A stretch of 64,000 nt of DNA from Arsenophonus nasoniae DSM 15247 (GTDB taxonomy: Bacteria; Pseudomonadota; Gammaproteobacteria; Enterobacterales; Enterobacteriaceae), in contig NZ_AUCC01000009.1 in the NCBI RefSeq assembly GCF_000429565.1, positions 1 to 64,000 on the forward strand. Direction: 5' to 3'. The position numbers were made by a program, and so were the translations under genes. Shown here one piece after another: positions 52,696 through 62,089 of this stretch. The notes beneath the pieces were generated by a model that was not told the DNA's origin, ran no database searches, and was given only the letters and a program-made list of their open reading frames with translations. Each line of letters begins with the position of its first letter. Position 1 is the first letter of the stretch.

Positions 52696-53298
52696 TTATT
52701 TTTTGTCATCATCAGATAGAATATGGCCTAATTTGCTGGCTTTTACATTGAGATAGTCGCTATTTTTAGGATTACGGCCAACAATAAGCGGAACGCGTTC
52801 TACGACATTAATTCCGGCTTCTTTCATAATTTCTAGTTTTTTAGGATTATTCGTTAGTAATTTTACTTCATTAATGGCAAGTAATTTATACATGTCTGCA
52901 CAGATAGTAAAATCACGTTCATCGGGTTTAAAGCCGAGTTTTAAATTAGCTTCAACAGTATCCAGACCTTGATCTTGCAGCGAATAGGCGCGTATTTTAT
53001 TCAATAATCCGATATTACGCCCTTCTTGACGATGGTAAAGTAGTACTCCGCGTCCCTCTAGTGCAATTTGTTTAAGTGCTGCTTCTAGCTGAAACCCACA
53101 ATCACAACGTAAACTAAATAAGGCATCACCGGTTAGACATTCCGAGTGGATACGGGAAAGAACGGGTTTTCCATCAGTAATATCACCATAAATAAGTGCT
53201 ATATGATTATTACCATTAACAATTTCTTCAAAACCGACGAGGAGAAACTCACCAAAAGGAGTGGGTAGCTTGGCTTCAGCTATACGTTTTAGCTGCAT
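52696..53298 (-). CDS. ribA: GTP cyclohydrolase II RibA
   Basis: RibA opens GTP in the first step of riboflavin synthesis. The start [14 protein letters not shown] at 53298 aligns with E. coli and gives 200 residues. An in-frame ATG at 53310 has slightly better upstream sequence, so the start is not certain. Zinc ligands Cys54, Cys65 and Cys67 ([18 protein letters not shown]) and the catalytic [11 protein letters not shown] stretch are present. The free-standing form, not fused to RibB, is normal for this group. Confidence 0.95.
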   Translation of the reverse strand: MQLKRIAEAKLPTPFGEFLLVGFEEIVNGNNHIALIYGDITDGKPVLSRIHSECLTGDALFSLRCDCGFQLEAALKQIALEGRGVLLYHRQEGRNIGLLNKIRAYSLQDQGLDTVEANLKLGFKPDERDFTICADMYKLLAINEVKLLTNNPKKLEIMKEAGINVVERVPLIVGRNPKNSDYLNVKASKLGHILSDDDKK

Positions 53299-53310
53299 AG
53301 TGTTATACAT

Positions 53311-53844
53311 AATGAATAAAACTCTGGATTTAAAATTAAGGAAAAATGCGTTAAAAAATAGTTAAATATAGTTATCAATTTATTTTTCACCTATATATTT
53401 TACTAGGCTAGTAGATATCATCAGCAGATAAGATTATGTTCATATTACTACAATATGATTATTAAAAAATTAACTATTTTAATTATAAGCACATTTTGCT
53501 TATCAATTTAGATTGAAGTTTTGTGATTGAAATGGGGTACTAATCTCAATCAATGATCTGAATGTTTATTCACTTATTGAAAAAAATAGCCAGCAACACT
53601 AGTATTTCGTTGAACGGGATAAATCCAAGCAGGGATTTTTCATTAAAATAATTTTGTACTATTAACATGATTTAGATAATTTTTTGTGATAACGCATTCT
53701 GTTATCTACCATTGAAATGTTTATTTAAATAAAAAGGTGAGTGTTGATATAATTCTCTTTCTTTATTGGGTTATCAAATGTTAAGTTAACAAAAGAAAAG
53801 TGATTTAACCACTTTTCTATCATTAAGCAATAATAGGAAAAAAT
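53311..53844. other. Gene-free region between ribA and lapA
   Basis: These 534 AT-rich bases lie between divergent genes. E. coli has pgpB here; no remnant was recognised. A 9-bp hairpin at 53794-53818 directly precedes lapA. Confidence 0.5.
53794..53818. repeat. Hairpin 26 bp upstream of lapA
   Basis: AGAAAAGTG and CACTTTTCT form a perfect 9-bp inverted repeat around a 7-base loop. It is followed by ATCATTAAGC, not a T run. It could be the relic of an upstream gene's terminator, an operator, or a 5' UTR structure affecting lapA. Confidence 0.55.
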
Positions 53845-54162
53845 GTGAAATATTTTTTAATTTTATTACTTGCTATAGCCATTTTTATTGTTTCCGTGAC
53901 ACTTGGCTCAAGCAATAATCAGATAATAACATTTAATTATTTGATTGCCAAAGGTGACTATCCAATATCAACATTACTAGCAATCCTTTTTGCGGTTGGA
54001 TTCGTATTGGGTTGGCTTATTTGCGGGGTATTTTACGCTAAGGCATTAATTTCATTATCGAATGCAAGACGTAAAATTAAACGACTAGAAAGTCAATTAG
54101 TTGAATCACCGCTAAGTGAACATGACACTAAAGTGGCGCTTGTTACAAATGAAAAAAGGTAA
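53845..54162 (+). CDS. lapA: Lipopolysaccharide assembly protein LapA (YciS)
   Basis: LapA is a small inner-membrane partner of LapB in LPS assembly. It starts at GTG 53845 behind AGGA (the overlapping ATG at 53843 is followed at once by a stop). The 105 residues match E. coli (102). Two membrane helices (about 2-21 and 40-62) are followed by a basic coiled segment with NARRKIKRLESQL. lapB begins 6 nt after its stop, so the two are co-translated. Confidence 0.95.
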   Translation: MKYFLILLLAIAIFIVSVTLGSSNNQIITFNYLIAKGDYPISTLLAILFAVGFVLGWLICGVFYAKALISLSNARRKIKRLESQLVESPLSEHDTKVALVTNEKR

Positions 54163-54168
54163 TTTTTT

Positions 54169-55338
54169 ATGTTAGAGCTGCTGTTTCTGCTACTGCCTAT
54201 TGCCGCTGCCTATGGTTGGTATATGGGACGCAGAAGTGCTCAACATGATAAACAGCAAAGTGCTGATCGTTTATCCCGTGAGTATGTGGCTGGGGTCAAT
54301 TTTTTACTATCTAATCAACAAGATAAAGCCGTTGATCTGTTTTTAGATATGCTTAAAGAAGATAGTTCGGCGTTTGAAGCTCATCTAACATTAGGCAACC
54401 TTTTTCGTTCAAGAGGTGAGATTGAGCGTGCGATTCGTATTCATCAATCATTATTTGAAAGTAACTCATTATCATTTGAGCAGAAACTACTAGCCACACA
54501 GCAGCTTGGACGTGATTATTTTGCAGCTGGGGTTTATGATCGCGCAAGAAATATTTTCTTACAGCTTGTTGATGAGCAAGATTTTCGCTTTAGTGCACTC
54601 CAATCTTTACTTGCCATTTATCAAGCAACGAGCGATTGGCATAAAGCAATCGATGTTGCTGAAAAATTAGTCAAAATGGGCAATCCTCAACTAAAAGAAG
54701 AAATTGCTCATTTTTATTGCGAACTTGCGCTCATGGAATTGAGTAGTGACAATTTAGATGGGGCATTTCTTTTACTCAATAAAGCTGCCCAAGCAAATAA
54801 AAATGGTGCGCGAGTTTCTATTATGAAAGGACGCATTCATATCGCTCGTGGTGAATATGAAAAAGCAATTTCAATACTTAAGCAAGTTTTTGACCAAGAT
54901 AGAGATTTAGTCAGTGACACTTTAGCCATGCTTTATGAATGTTATTATCATTTAGCGACTTGGAATGATTGGGAAGCTTATATCCAGCAATGTGTTGCCG
55001 GCGATTGTGGGGCAACTGCACAGCTTTATCTGGCGGAAATAATTGAAAAAAGAAAAGGGACGGAAAAAGCACAAATATTTATTAAACAGCAGCTAGAACG
55101 TCATCCAACGATGCGATTGTTTTATAAATTGATCGATTATCATTTAGCAGACGCAGAAGAAGGTAGAGCAAAAGAGAGTTTGGAATTATTGCGCAATATG
55201 GTTGGTGAGCAGATTCGTTCAAAACCTGATTACCGTTGTCGTAAATGTGGTTTTACTACCCATTCTTTATATTGGTATTGTCCTTCATGCCGCTCTTGGG
55301 ATACGATCAAACCAATAAAAGGCCTTGATGGTCAGTGA
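54169..55338 (+). CDS. lapB: Lipopolysaccharide assembly protein LapB (YciM)
   Basis: LapB promotes FtsH degradation of LpxC and so sets the rate of LPS synthesis; it is essential or nearly so in E. coli. The 389 residues equal E. coli. An N-terminal membrane anchor (about 1-20) leads into tandem TPR repeats (about 35-330). The C-terminal rubredoxin-like zinc domain holds Cys357, Cys360, Cys371 and Cys374 (CRKCGF and CPSCRSW). It is followed by pyrF on the same strand (44-bp gap). Confidence 0.97.
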   Translation: MLELLFLLLPIAAAYGWYMGRRSAQHDKQQSADRLSREYVAGVNFLLSNQQDKAVDLFLDMLKEDSSAFEAHLTLGNLFRSRGEIERAIRIHQSLFESNSLSFEQKLLATQQLGRDYFAAGVYDRARNIFLQLVDEQDFRFSALQSLLAIYQATSDWHKAIDVAEKLVKMGNPQLKEEIAHFYCELALMELSSDNLDGAFLLLNKAAQANKNGARVSIMKGRIHIARGEYEKAISILKQVFDQDRDLVSDTLAMLYECYYHLATWNDWEAYIQQCVAGDCGATAQLYLAEIIEKRKGTEKAQIFIKQQLERHPTMRLFYKLIDYHLADAEEGRAKESLELLRNMVGEQIRSKPDYRCRKCGFTTHSLYWYCPSCRSWDTIKPIKGLDGQ

Positions 55339-55382
55339 CAACGTAACTGATATTGCATTTATTAAATTTAAAAAGGTTAAAA

Positions 55383-56117
55383 ATGATCGCCCGTACGCAA
55401 AATAAACTTTCCGTCTCTACTAATTCCCCCGTTATTGTTGCATTAGATTATCATGATCTAACCAAGGCATTATCTTTTGTTGATAATATTAGCCCGCAGG
55501 ATTGCCGCCTAAAAGTGGGTATGCAGATGTTTACTTTATATGGACCACAATTTATTCAAACTCTACATAGCCGAGGGTTTCAAGTTTTTTTGGATTTGAA
55601 ATTTCATGATATTCCGAATACCGTTGCACAGGCCGTTAAAGCTGCTGCAGAAATAGGTGTTTGGATGGTTAATGTGCATGCTTGTGGTGGTGCTAGAATG
55701 ATGATGGCCGCTAAAGAAGCATTAATTGAATATGGTAAAGATGCACCTCTATTGATTGCGGTGACTGTATTAACCAGTATGGAACAAATGGATCTCCAAC
55801 AGATTGGTATTAAACAAACACCGGCTGATCGCGCTTTGCAGCTAGCAAAATTAGTCAACCAGTGTGGGGTAGATGGTGTTGTCTGTTCAGCTCACGAAGC
55901 TTTAACACTGAAATCCGCTTGCGGTAATGATTTTTTATTAGTTACACCGGGGATCCGTCCTACTGGTGCACAAGCGAGTGATCAGCGGCGAATAATGACA
56001 CCAGAGCAGGCTATTAATGTTGGTGTTGATTATATGGTTATTGGTCGTCCAATTACTCATAGCGCGGATCCAGCGTTAACTCTGAGCCAAATTAATCGTT
56101 CTATTGGATGGATAAAA
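55383..56117 (+). CDS. pyrF: Orotidine-5'-phosphate decarboxylase PyrF (coding end shares the ATGA with yciH)
   Basis: PyrF makes UMP from OMP, the last step of pyrimidine synthesis. The start at 55383 follows AAGG and gives 245 residues, as in E. coli. Active-site residues Asp22, Lys44, Asp71, Lys73 and Asp76 ([12 protein letters not shown]) are present, with GVWMVNVHA and TPGIRP. The last sense codon ends at 56117 and the TGA stop occupies 56118-56120, so it overlaps the yciH start as ATGA, a translational coupling arrangement. Confidence 0.96.
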
Positions 56118-56437
56118 TGAGTGACTCGCGTTTAGTTTATTCGACAGAAAGTGGCAGAATCGTCGAAACAGAAAAAAAATTATCACCGACAAAAGGCGAT
56201 GGTATTATTCGCATCAGACGTGAAAGCTCAGGGCGAAAGGGTAAAGGGGTTTGTGTTATTACCGGCTTGGGTTTGAATAAAGATGAATTAATCTTGCTTG
56301 CTGCTGAGTTAAAGAAAAAATGTGGTTCAGGTGGCTCAATTAAAGAGGGTAATATTGAGATTCAGGGTGACAAACGGGAGCTTATCAAGCAATTATTAGA
56401 AGCTAAGGAAATGAAAGTTAAGCTGGCCGGTGGTTAA
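56117..56437 (+). CDS. yciH: SUI1/eIF1-like translation factor YciH
   Basis: YciH is a small eIF1/SUI1-fold protein that influences start-site fidelity and translation under stress in E. coli. The start at 56117 ([13 protein letters not shown]) overlaps the pyrF stop. The 106 residues compare with 108 in E. coli. The core [21 protein letters not shown] and EIQGDKRE are intact. It is the last gene of lapA-lapB-pyrF-yciH and is followed by a strong terminator. Confidence 0.96.
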   Translation: MSDSRLVYSTESGRIVETEKKLSPTKGDGIIRIRRESSGRKGKGVCVITGLGLNKDELILLAAELKKKCGSGGSIKEGNIEIQGDKRELIKQLLEAKEMKVKLAGG

Positions 56438-56448
56438 TCCTATTGATA

Positions 56449-56478
56449 AATAAAGCCAGATAATTAACTGGCTTTATT
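56449..56478. terminator. Terminator between yciH and osmB
   Basis: AATAAAGCCAG (56449-56459) and CTGGCTTTATT (56468-56478) form a perfect 11-bp stem with an 8-base loop. yciH and osmB converge, and the AT-rich outer arms give usable T tracts on both strands. Confidence 0.85.
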
Positions 56479-56499
56479 GTTGTTTGTTGAGCGCGACAA

Positions 56500-56718
56500 T
56501 TATTTACCGACTTGGTGACCAATTACACCACCAATAGCCGCACCACCTACCGTGCCTAATCCACTTCCTTCAGTCAGAATAGCCCCACCGACTGCACCAA
56601 TGCCTGCACCGATAGCGGTATTTTTATCGCGTGTTGACATATTAGAGCAGGCTGTAATAGTTATGAGGGAAAAGACCGATATTAATATTAGCAATACGTG
56701 TTTTTTTGAACGCTTCAT
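56500..56718 (-). CDS. osmB: Osmotically inducible lipoprotein OsmB
   Basis: OsmB is a small outer-membrane lipoprotein induced by osmotic and stationary-phase stress. The 72 residues equal E. coli. The signal peptide ends at a lipobox (ITAC, Cys24). The mature part is Gly/Ala-rich with glycine-zipper repeats (GAGIGAVGGAI, GGAAIGGVIGHQVG). It lies between yciH and rnb, as in E. coli. Confidence 0.95.
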   Translation of the reverse strand: MKRSKKHVLLILISVFSLITITACSNMSTRDKNTAIGAGIGAVGGAILTEGSGLGTVGGAAIGGVIGHQVGK

Positions 56719-56763
56719 TCTTCTGTCCTATTGATATGATATATTAAATTCAAATTAACCCAG

Positions 56764-56832
56764 ATAGCGACTTTTTTAATCAGAATTGTCGACAAACCAT
56801 TAATGGAATAGCTAAATTAATAAAGTCGCTAT
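56764..56832. repeat. Spaced inverted repeat between osmB and rnb
   Basis: ATAGCGACTTT (56764-56774) and AAAGTCGCTAT (56822-56832) are perfect 11-base inverted arms 47 bases apart. The pair spans the osmB upstream region and lies next to the rnb terminator candidate. Function unknown. Confidence 0.5.
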
Positions 56833-56838
56833 TCTGTA

Positions 56839-56867
56839 CAGATAGCTCGTTATCAACAAGCTATCTG
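56839..56867 (-). terminator. Candidate terminator of rnb
   Basis: CAGATAGCT and AGCTATCTG form a perfect 9-bp stem with an 11-base loop, 10 nt past the rnb stop. There is no T run after it on the minus strand, so it may act as an RNA 3' end or in Rho-dependent termination. Confidence 0.5.
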
Positions 56868-56877
56868 ACGAATGTCC

Positions 56878-58824
56878 TTAAGCCACAAGTCGTGCAATAA
56901 TATTGCGGGTTTCCATTCGAACTTCTTCAAGTTGAACGTTAATCACATCGTTAAGTTTATAAACAGCAATACCTTTAATAAGTATAGCGCCTGCTTCTTG
57001 ACTACACTGTATTTCTTCTCGCACGGGATGGATAAAAGGTGCCGGAATAAAGGCACTAGCGCCATTATCGGTTAAGCGAATGCGGATCCCACCTCGAGTA
57101 ATATCGGTTATTTCAGCAGCAAAAATGGTGTTAGTTTTAGCAAAAGGTTTTAGAAAACGCGCATACAACCAATCACCCACATCGCGTTCAGCTAAACGAT
57201 TAGCACGCTTACGTTCAGTAATTTTTGCCATCAAAGTTTCAGCAGGTTTTGTGACATTATGCTGCTCATTATTTATTATGGCTTTTAATAAACGATGGTT
57301 GATGATATCGGTATATTTACGGATTGGAGATGTCCAGGTGGCATAGGCATCAAATCCTAAACCATAATGGGCAGCCGGTGTGGTTTTAATTTCAGCAAAA
57401 GCTTGAAAACGGCGTATTCTACTATCTATAAATTTAGTGGGTTGGTCATCTAATAAACGTCGTAAACGGCAAAATCCGTCAAGGGTTAACAGTGTTTCTG
57501 CATTTTGTTCGATATCACTTTCTTGCAAAATGGCAACAACGTTATCAATTTGGCTGGGGTCAAAGCCATTATGAACATTAAAAATACCAATCCCTAATTT
57601 ATCTTTTAATACTTTTGTTGCACAAAGATTGGCGGCAATCATCGCTTCTTCGACAATACGATTAGCAATTCGGCGTTTCTCGATCAAGATGTTAATAACA
57701 TTACCATTTTCATCAAGTACAAAGCGATAATCAGGTCGATCTTTAAATACCAATGCATGGGATTGGCGCCATGCAGAACGTTTTTCACACATTTCATTGA
57801 GCAATAATATTTGCTGTTTGATTATTTCATTTTCGCCTTGCCATTTATCTTGCTGTTCTAACCAGTCAGAAACATCATCATATACCAACTTGTTTTTTGA
57901 TTCGATCCAGGCCAGGCAAAATTGAATATTTTCAGCTAATTGTCCATCTTGTTTGATATCAAATTGACAGACTAGCGCAGGGCGGCGCTCATTAGGGCGT
58001 AGAGAGCACAAATCATCCGATAATTCACGTGGTAACATCGGAATATTGAAGCCAGGTAAGTAATTGGTATATCCACGTTGTTGGGCTATGGTATCTAATT
58101 CACTATTTAGCCGGATATAAGTGGTTGGATCAGCGATAGCAACAAAAAGGCGTAATTGATTATCATCAATCCGCTCTATATAAAGCGCATCATCCATATC
58201 TTCAGTGCTGGCACTATCAATAGTAATAAAATTGAGATGAGTAAGATCTTGGCGCTCTGATGTCTGTTCTTCAATTGTGCAGCTTTGCATTTTTGGGGCT
58301 TCGCGCTCTAATTGGTGTCGACTCAGTGTTACCCACCAAGGAGCGAAGTGATCATCGCCATCAGTAATATATTGGGTAATTTCAGCTTGAAATCCGCCTT
58401 GATTTTTTAATGGATGACGGCGAATCTCCGCTATTACCCAATCATTGTGCGCAAAGTCATGACTAAGATGTTGTGCCGGACGACAAAAAATCTTTTCTTT
58501 TAAAATTGGATGATCGGGTTTGACATAAAGTCGGTTATCATTATTTCTTTTTTGAATTCGTCCTACAAATCGGGTGAGAAAGGGTTCAACTAATTGCTCT
58601 GGTTCAGCCATTTCCCGATCTTTATTGGTGTGAATAGTGGCGATGATCCGATCGCCATGCATTACTTTTTTCATTTGTGGTGGTGGAATGAAATAAGTTT
58701 TCGTTCCATCGACCTCAAGAAAACCAAAACCTTTTTCTGTACTTTTAACAATCCCTTCAACACGAGGTGTTTGGGCATGTAATTGCTGTTTTAGCTGCGC
58801 TAGCAGCGGGTTATCTTGAAACAT
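56878..58824 (-). CDS. rnb: Exoribonuclease II (RNase II)
   Basis: RNase II degrades single-stranded RNA 3' to 5'. The 648 residues match E. coli (644). Two N-terminal cold-shock domains, the RNB catalytic domain with [11 protein letters not shown] (Asp203, Asp209, Asp211, Asp212) and a C-terminal S1 domain follow in order. It lies next to osmB as in E. coli, but its other neighbour is nth, which is distant in E. coli. Confidence 0.97.
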   Translation of the reverse strand: MFQDNPLLAQLKQQLHAQTPRVEGIVKSTEKGFGFLEVDGTKTYFIPPPQMKKVMHGDRIIATIHTNKDREMAEPEQLVEPFLTRFVGRIQKRNNDNRLYVKPDHPILKEKIFCRPAQHLSHDFAHNDWVIAEIRRHPLKNQGGFQAEITQYITDGDDHFAPWWVTLSRHQLEREAPKMQSCTIEEQTSERQDLTHLNFITIDSASTEDMDDALYIERIDDNQLRLFVAIADPTTYIRLNSELDTIAQQRGYTNYLPGFNIPMLPRELSDDLCSLRPNERRPALVCQFDIKQDGQLAENIQFCLAWIESKNKLVYDDVSDWLEQQDKWQGENEIIKQQILLLNEMCEKRSAWRQSHALVFKDRPDYRFVLDENGNVINILIEKRRIANRIVEEAMIAANLCATKVLKDKLGIGIFNVHNGFDPSQIDNVVAILQESDIEQNAETLLTLDGFCRLRRLLDDQPTKFIDSRIRRFQAFAEIKTTPAAHYGLGFDAYATWTSPIRKYTDIINHRLLKAIINNEQHNVTKPAETLMAKITERKRANRLAERDVGDWLYARFLKPFAKTNTIFAAEITDITRGGIRIRLTDNGASAFIPAPFIHPVREEIQCSQEAGAILIKGIAVYKLNDVINVQLEEVRMETRNIIARLVA

Positions 58825-58965
58825 ACTATCCGTATTTATGTCATTAAATTAAAATTTACCCACATTTTGCTCAAGTTGAGTGCTATGGGCAAGCAGAATA
58901 ATAATATTTGTCACTTTAATAATGGTGTGTTTAAAGTTTGTCTGGCAAATTCCATTTGTTAATTA

Positions 58966-59607
58966 TTAGGTTGTTGGGTGTTGTTTGTCGTTAAATTCAC
59001 ATAAATCTTCAATAATACATGCGCCACAGCGTGGCTTTCTGGCAATACATGTGTAACGGCCGTGTAGTATAAACCAGTGGTGACAATCCACTTTAAATTC
59101 AGTCGGTACTACTGTGAGCAACTTTTGTTCAACTTCAATAACATTCTTACCTGGTGCAAAATTTGTGCGATTACAAACGCGGAAAATATGGGTATCAACA
59201 GCAATTGTTGGCCAGCCGAAAGCGGTGTTTAATACCACATTGGCGGTTTTACGACCTACACCGGGTAATGATTCCAAGGCTTCGCGATTTTCGGGGACCT
59301 CGCCGTTATATTTATCAATTAATATCTGACAAGTTTTAATAATATTTTTAGCTTTGGTATTAAATAAACCGATTGTTTTGATGTAACGCTTTATTTCATC
59401 GAGACCAAGTTCCAGCATCTTTTCAGCTGTATTAGCGACGGGATAGAGTTTTGCTGTGGCTTTATTGACACTAATATCTGTTGCTTGGGCGGAAAGTAAG
59501 ACAGAAATAAGTAATTCAAAAGGCGAATTAAAAGTAAGCTCGGTTGTTGGTGTTGGATTGTTATCACGTAAGCGAGTCAAGATGGCTATCCGCTTTTGTT
59601 TATTCAT
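58966..59607 (-). CDS. nth: Endonuclease III Nth
   Basis: Nth is the DNA glycosylase/AP lyase that removes oxidised pyrimidines. The 213 residues match E. coli (211). The helix-hairpin-helix [11 protein letters not shown] holds catalytic Lys120, and Asp138 is in VDTH. The [4Fe-4S] cysteines are Cys187, Cys194, Cys197 and Cys203 (C-x6-C-x2-C-x5-C). Its start overlaps the end of rsxE by 8 nt, so it is coupled to the rsx operon. Confidence 0.97.
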   Translation of the reverse strand: MNKQKRIAILTRLRDNNPTPTTELTFNSPFELLISVLLSAQATDISVNKATAKLYPVANTAEKMLELGLDEIKRYIKTIGLFNTKAKNIIKTCQILIDKYNGEVPENREALESLPGVGRKTANVVLNTAFGWPTIAVDTHIFRVCNRTNFAPGKNVIEVEQKLLTVVPTEFKVDCHHWFILHGRYTCIARKPRCGACIIEDLCEFNDKQHPTT

Positions 59608-60334
59608 ATTTTATTTGCTCTTGATCCTTGGCTAAATGATTTTTATTGGGGAAAGACGTTGATTTTACAACAGGGTGTTGTTGTTTTTGACTAATATATT
59701 TTATCATCCTTTCATCGATTAAATATTTGCCTGCTAGCATCAATCCTAATCCAATGAAAGCCCCAGGCGGCAATATGGCTAATAAAAAAGGCGAATTAAG
59801 ATGAATAACTTCAATACGTAATATTTTTGCCCATTCTCCTAATAGCAAATTTGCACCATCAAATAATGTGCCGTTACCTAAAATTTCTCGCATTGCACCT
59901 AAAAAAAATAGCGCCATTGTCGCACCCGCACCCATTGCCAAACCATCGATTGCTGAGTGATAGACATTATTTTTGGCAGCATAAGCTTCAGCCCGCCCAA
60001 TAACAATACAGTTAGTAACGATCAGTGGAATAAAAATACCTAAAGATTGATATAAACCAACGGCATAAGCGTTAATTAACATCTGCACAGCGGAAACAAC
60101 CGATGCAATAATCATGACATAGATGGGAATACGTATTTCGCTTGGGATCCAATGACGGAAGGTTGAAACTGTAATATTGGTAAAAAACAACACTAATGTT
60201 GTTGCCAGTCCTAATCCTAATGCGTTAGTGGCGGTTGAAGAAACCGCTAGCAACGGGCATAAACCTAATAATTGAACCAGTGCCGAATTGTTTTTCCATA
60301 ATCCTTGGATAAAAAGTTTTTTAGTTTCATTCAT
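59600..60334 (-). CDS. rsxE: Rsx electron transport complex subunit RsxE
   Basis: RsxE is a polytopic subunit of the Rsx (Rnf-like) complex that reduces the SoxR iron-sulfur cluster and turns off SoxS induction. The start at 60334 ([16 protein letters not shown]) gives 244 residues (E. coli 231), the extra being a polar C-terminal tail. About six helices are visible with the conserved [35 protein letters not shown] and [11 protein letters not shown]. It begins 5 nt after the rsxG stop and has no own Shine-Dalgarno, suggesting coupling. Confidence 0.95.
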   Translation of the reverse strand: MNETKKLFIQGLWKNNSALVQLLGLCPLLAVSSTATNALGLGLATTLVLFFTNITVSTFRHWIPSEIRIPIYVMIIASVVSAVQMLINAYAVGLYQSLGIFIPLIVTNCIVIGRAEAYAAKNNVYHSAIDGLAMGAGATMALFFLGAMREILGNGTLFDGANLLLGEWAKILRIEVIHLNSPFLLAILPPGAFIGLGLMLAGKYLIDERMIKYISQKQQHPVVKSTSFPNKNHLAKDQEQIKYE

Positions 60335-60339
60335 GGTAA

Positions 60340-60966
60340 TTAATTTGAGCATGCTGGATAAGTTGATAATTTTTGAGGCACCGATTGTATAAACATGGCA
60401 GTACGCTCAGTGGCATTAATAACGGCTCTTGGCGTGATAGTGGCACCAGTAAATTGGTCAAAATCCCCGCCATCTTTTTTTACTGCCCAATGTGAGCTAT
60501 GTTCTGAGTCAATTTTTTTACCTGAGAAATGATTGATCCAATTTGAAATACGAATATCAATTTTATCACCTAACCCTGGGGTTTCATGATGTTCAGTTAC
60601 ACGGACACCGAGGACTTTACCATGGAAATCAGCTGCGACCAGTAATTTTATTGCGCCTGAATAGCCATCAGGTGCCGTACTTTCTATGATGGCCGCAATC
60701 GGTTTTCCTGCTTTTCTGGCAATGTAGAGATGATGAGGCCGTGAGCTACCTAATACTTCATTTTTACTGACTAAATAACACTCTTTGGTTAAATTATTGT
60801 CATATAAGTTAGGGGAAATAATTTGATCAAAAAGTTTTTGTTGTTGGATTAGGGCCTGGCCGTCGATAGTACTTTTGGTAATAGTATAAACTGTTGCTGC
60901 CAGTCCGGTGGTAGCCGCAGCAAAAACAGCCAATATTAAGCCATGATGTCTAATCGATTTTAACAT
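60340..60966 (-). CDS. rsxG: Rsx electron transport complex subunit RsxG
   Basis: RsxG is the periplasmic flavin-bearing subunit anchored by an N-terminal helix (about 8-27). The 208 residues match E. coli (206). The covalent FMN site is the threonine of FTGATITP near residue 175. It sits between rsxD and rsxE in the normal gene order. Confidence 0.95.
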   Translation of the reverse strand: MLKSIRHHGLILAVFAAATTGLAATVYTITKSTIDGQALIQQQKLFDQIISPNLYDNNLTKECYLVSKNEVLGSSRPHHLYIARKAGKPIAAIIESTAPDGYSGAIKLLVAADFHGKVLGVRVTEHHETPGLGDKIDIRISNWINHFSGKKIDSEHSSHWAVKKDGGDFDQFTGATITPRAVINATERTAMFIQSVPQKLSTYPACSN

Positions 60967-60975
60967 AACCGTTCC

Positions 60976-62061
60976 TTATTTATGGCCATAAACACGAGGT
61001 TGGCTATAGTGATCAATCAGTGGTACCGCAATATTGGCCAGTAATACCGCAAAAGCAACTGCATCAGGATAACCACCATAAACGCGAATGATCCAGATTA
61101 GTAATCCTATCATGGCACCATAAATGATACGGCCACGCGGAGTGGTTGCCGCTGTAACGGGATCGGTAGCAATAAAAAAGGCGCCGAGCATGGTTGCCCC
61201 TGAAAATAGATGAAGCATAGGTGACGCGTATTGTGATGGCATAATCAACCAACTTAGTAATGAGCAGAATAGTAGCGTGGCTAAAAATGCTAGAGGAATT
61301 TGCCAGCCAATTATTCGGCGACTAAGGAGGATAATACCACCAAATAAATAGGCAATATTAACCCATTGCCAACCAATACCAGCTAATGAACCTTGTAAAA
61401 TAGGTTGTTGTAGTATTTGACTAATCGAGTGTGTTAATAAACCCGTTTTAAAACTATCTAGGGGGGTTGCTTGACTTATGCCATCAAAACCTAGTGTCAA
61501 TTGGTTTAATGTGGCTCCTGTCGCGGTATGGCCGGTAAAAATCACTTGCAGACTTGCTAACGCATTGGCATGAATAGATTGAAGTTCTATCGGGGGTAAC
61601 CAACTAGTCATTTGGACTGGAAATGAGATCAATAATACCACATAACCTACCATGGCTGGATTAAACGGATTTTGACCCAATCCGCCATAGATATGCTTAG
61701 CAATTAATATAGCAAAAGCCGTACCTAAAACGACTAGCCACCAGGGTGATAAAGGCGGGATACTAATGGCTAATAGTAAAGCCGTTACCAAGGCAGAATT
61801 ATCTTTTAAATGGGGCATAACAGGGAATTTTCGTAGCTGTAAAGCGCCAGCCTCAGTAATAAAAGCCGTTATGACAGCGAGTAAAATTTGGTAAATTGTC
61901 CCGCTACCAAAAAAGTAAATTTGGCAGGCAATACCGGGAATGGCAGCGATAACCACCCACAACATGAGTTTACTGGTAGTTTGTTTTTCATGTGTAAAGG
62001 GCGAACTGGCCATCTTTAACCGGTTCATCCGACGATCAGTAGGTATTGGTCTGAATTTCAT
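60976..62061 (-). CDS. rsxD: Rsx electron transport complex subunit RsxD
   Basis: RsxD is the large membrane subunit with covalently bound FMN. The 361 residues compare with 352 in E. coli; the N-terminus [11 protein letters not shown] is longer than in E. coli, and an alternative start MASSPFTH lies 17 codons in. Around ten helices are visible. The flavin threonine lies in [10 protein letters not shown], a variant of the SGAT-type motif. Conserved blocks include [29 protein letters not shown] and [16 protein letters not shown]. Confidence 0.94.
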   Translation of the reverse strand: MKFRPIPTDRRMNRLKMASSPFTHEKQTTSKLMLWVVIAAIPGIACQIYFFGSGTIYQILLAVITAFITEAGALQLRKFPVMPHLKDNSALVTALLLAISIPPLSPWWLVVLGTAFAILIAKHIYGGLGQNPFNPAMVGYVVLLISFPVQMTSWLPPIELQSIHANALASLQVIFTGHTATGATLNQLTLGFDGISQATPLDSFKTGLLTHSISQILQQPILQGSLAGIGWQWVNIAYLFGGIILLSRRIIGWQIPLAFLATLLFCSLLSWLIMPSQYASPMLHLFSGATMLGAFFIATDPVTAATTPRGRIIYGAMIGLLIWIIRVYGGYPDAVAFAVLLANIAVPLIDHYSQPRVYGHK

Positions 62062-62089
62062 TTTTCAGCTCATTTGTTGTTTAATTATA

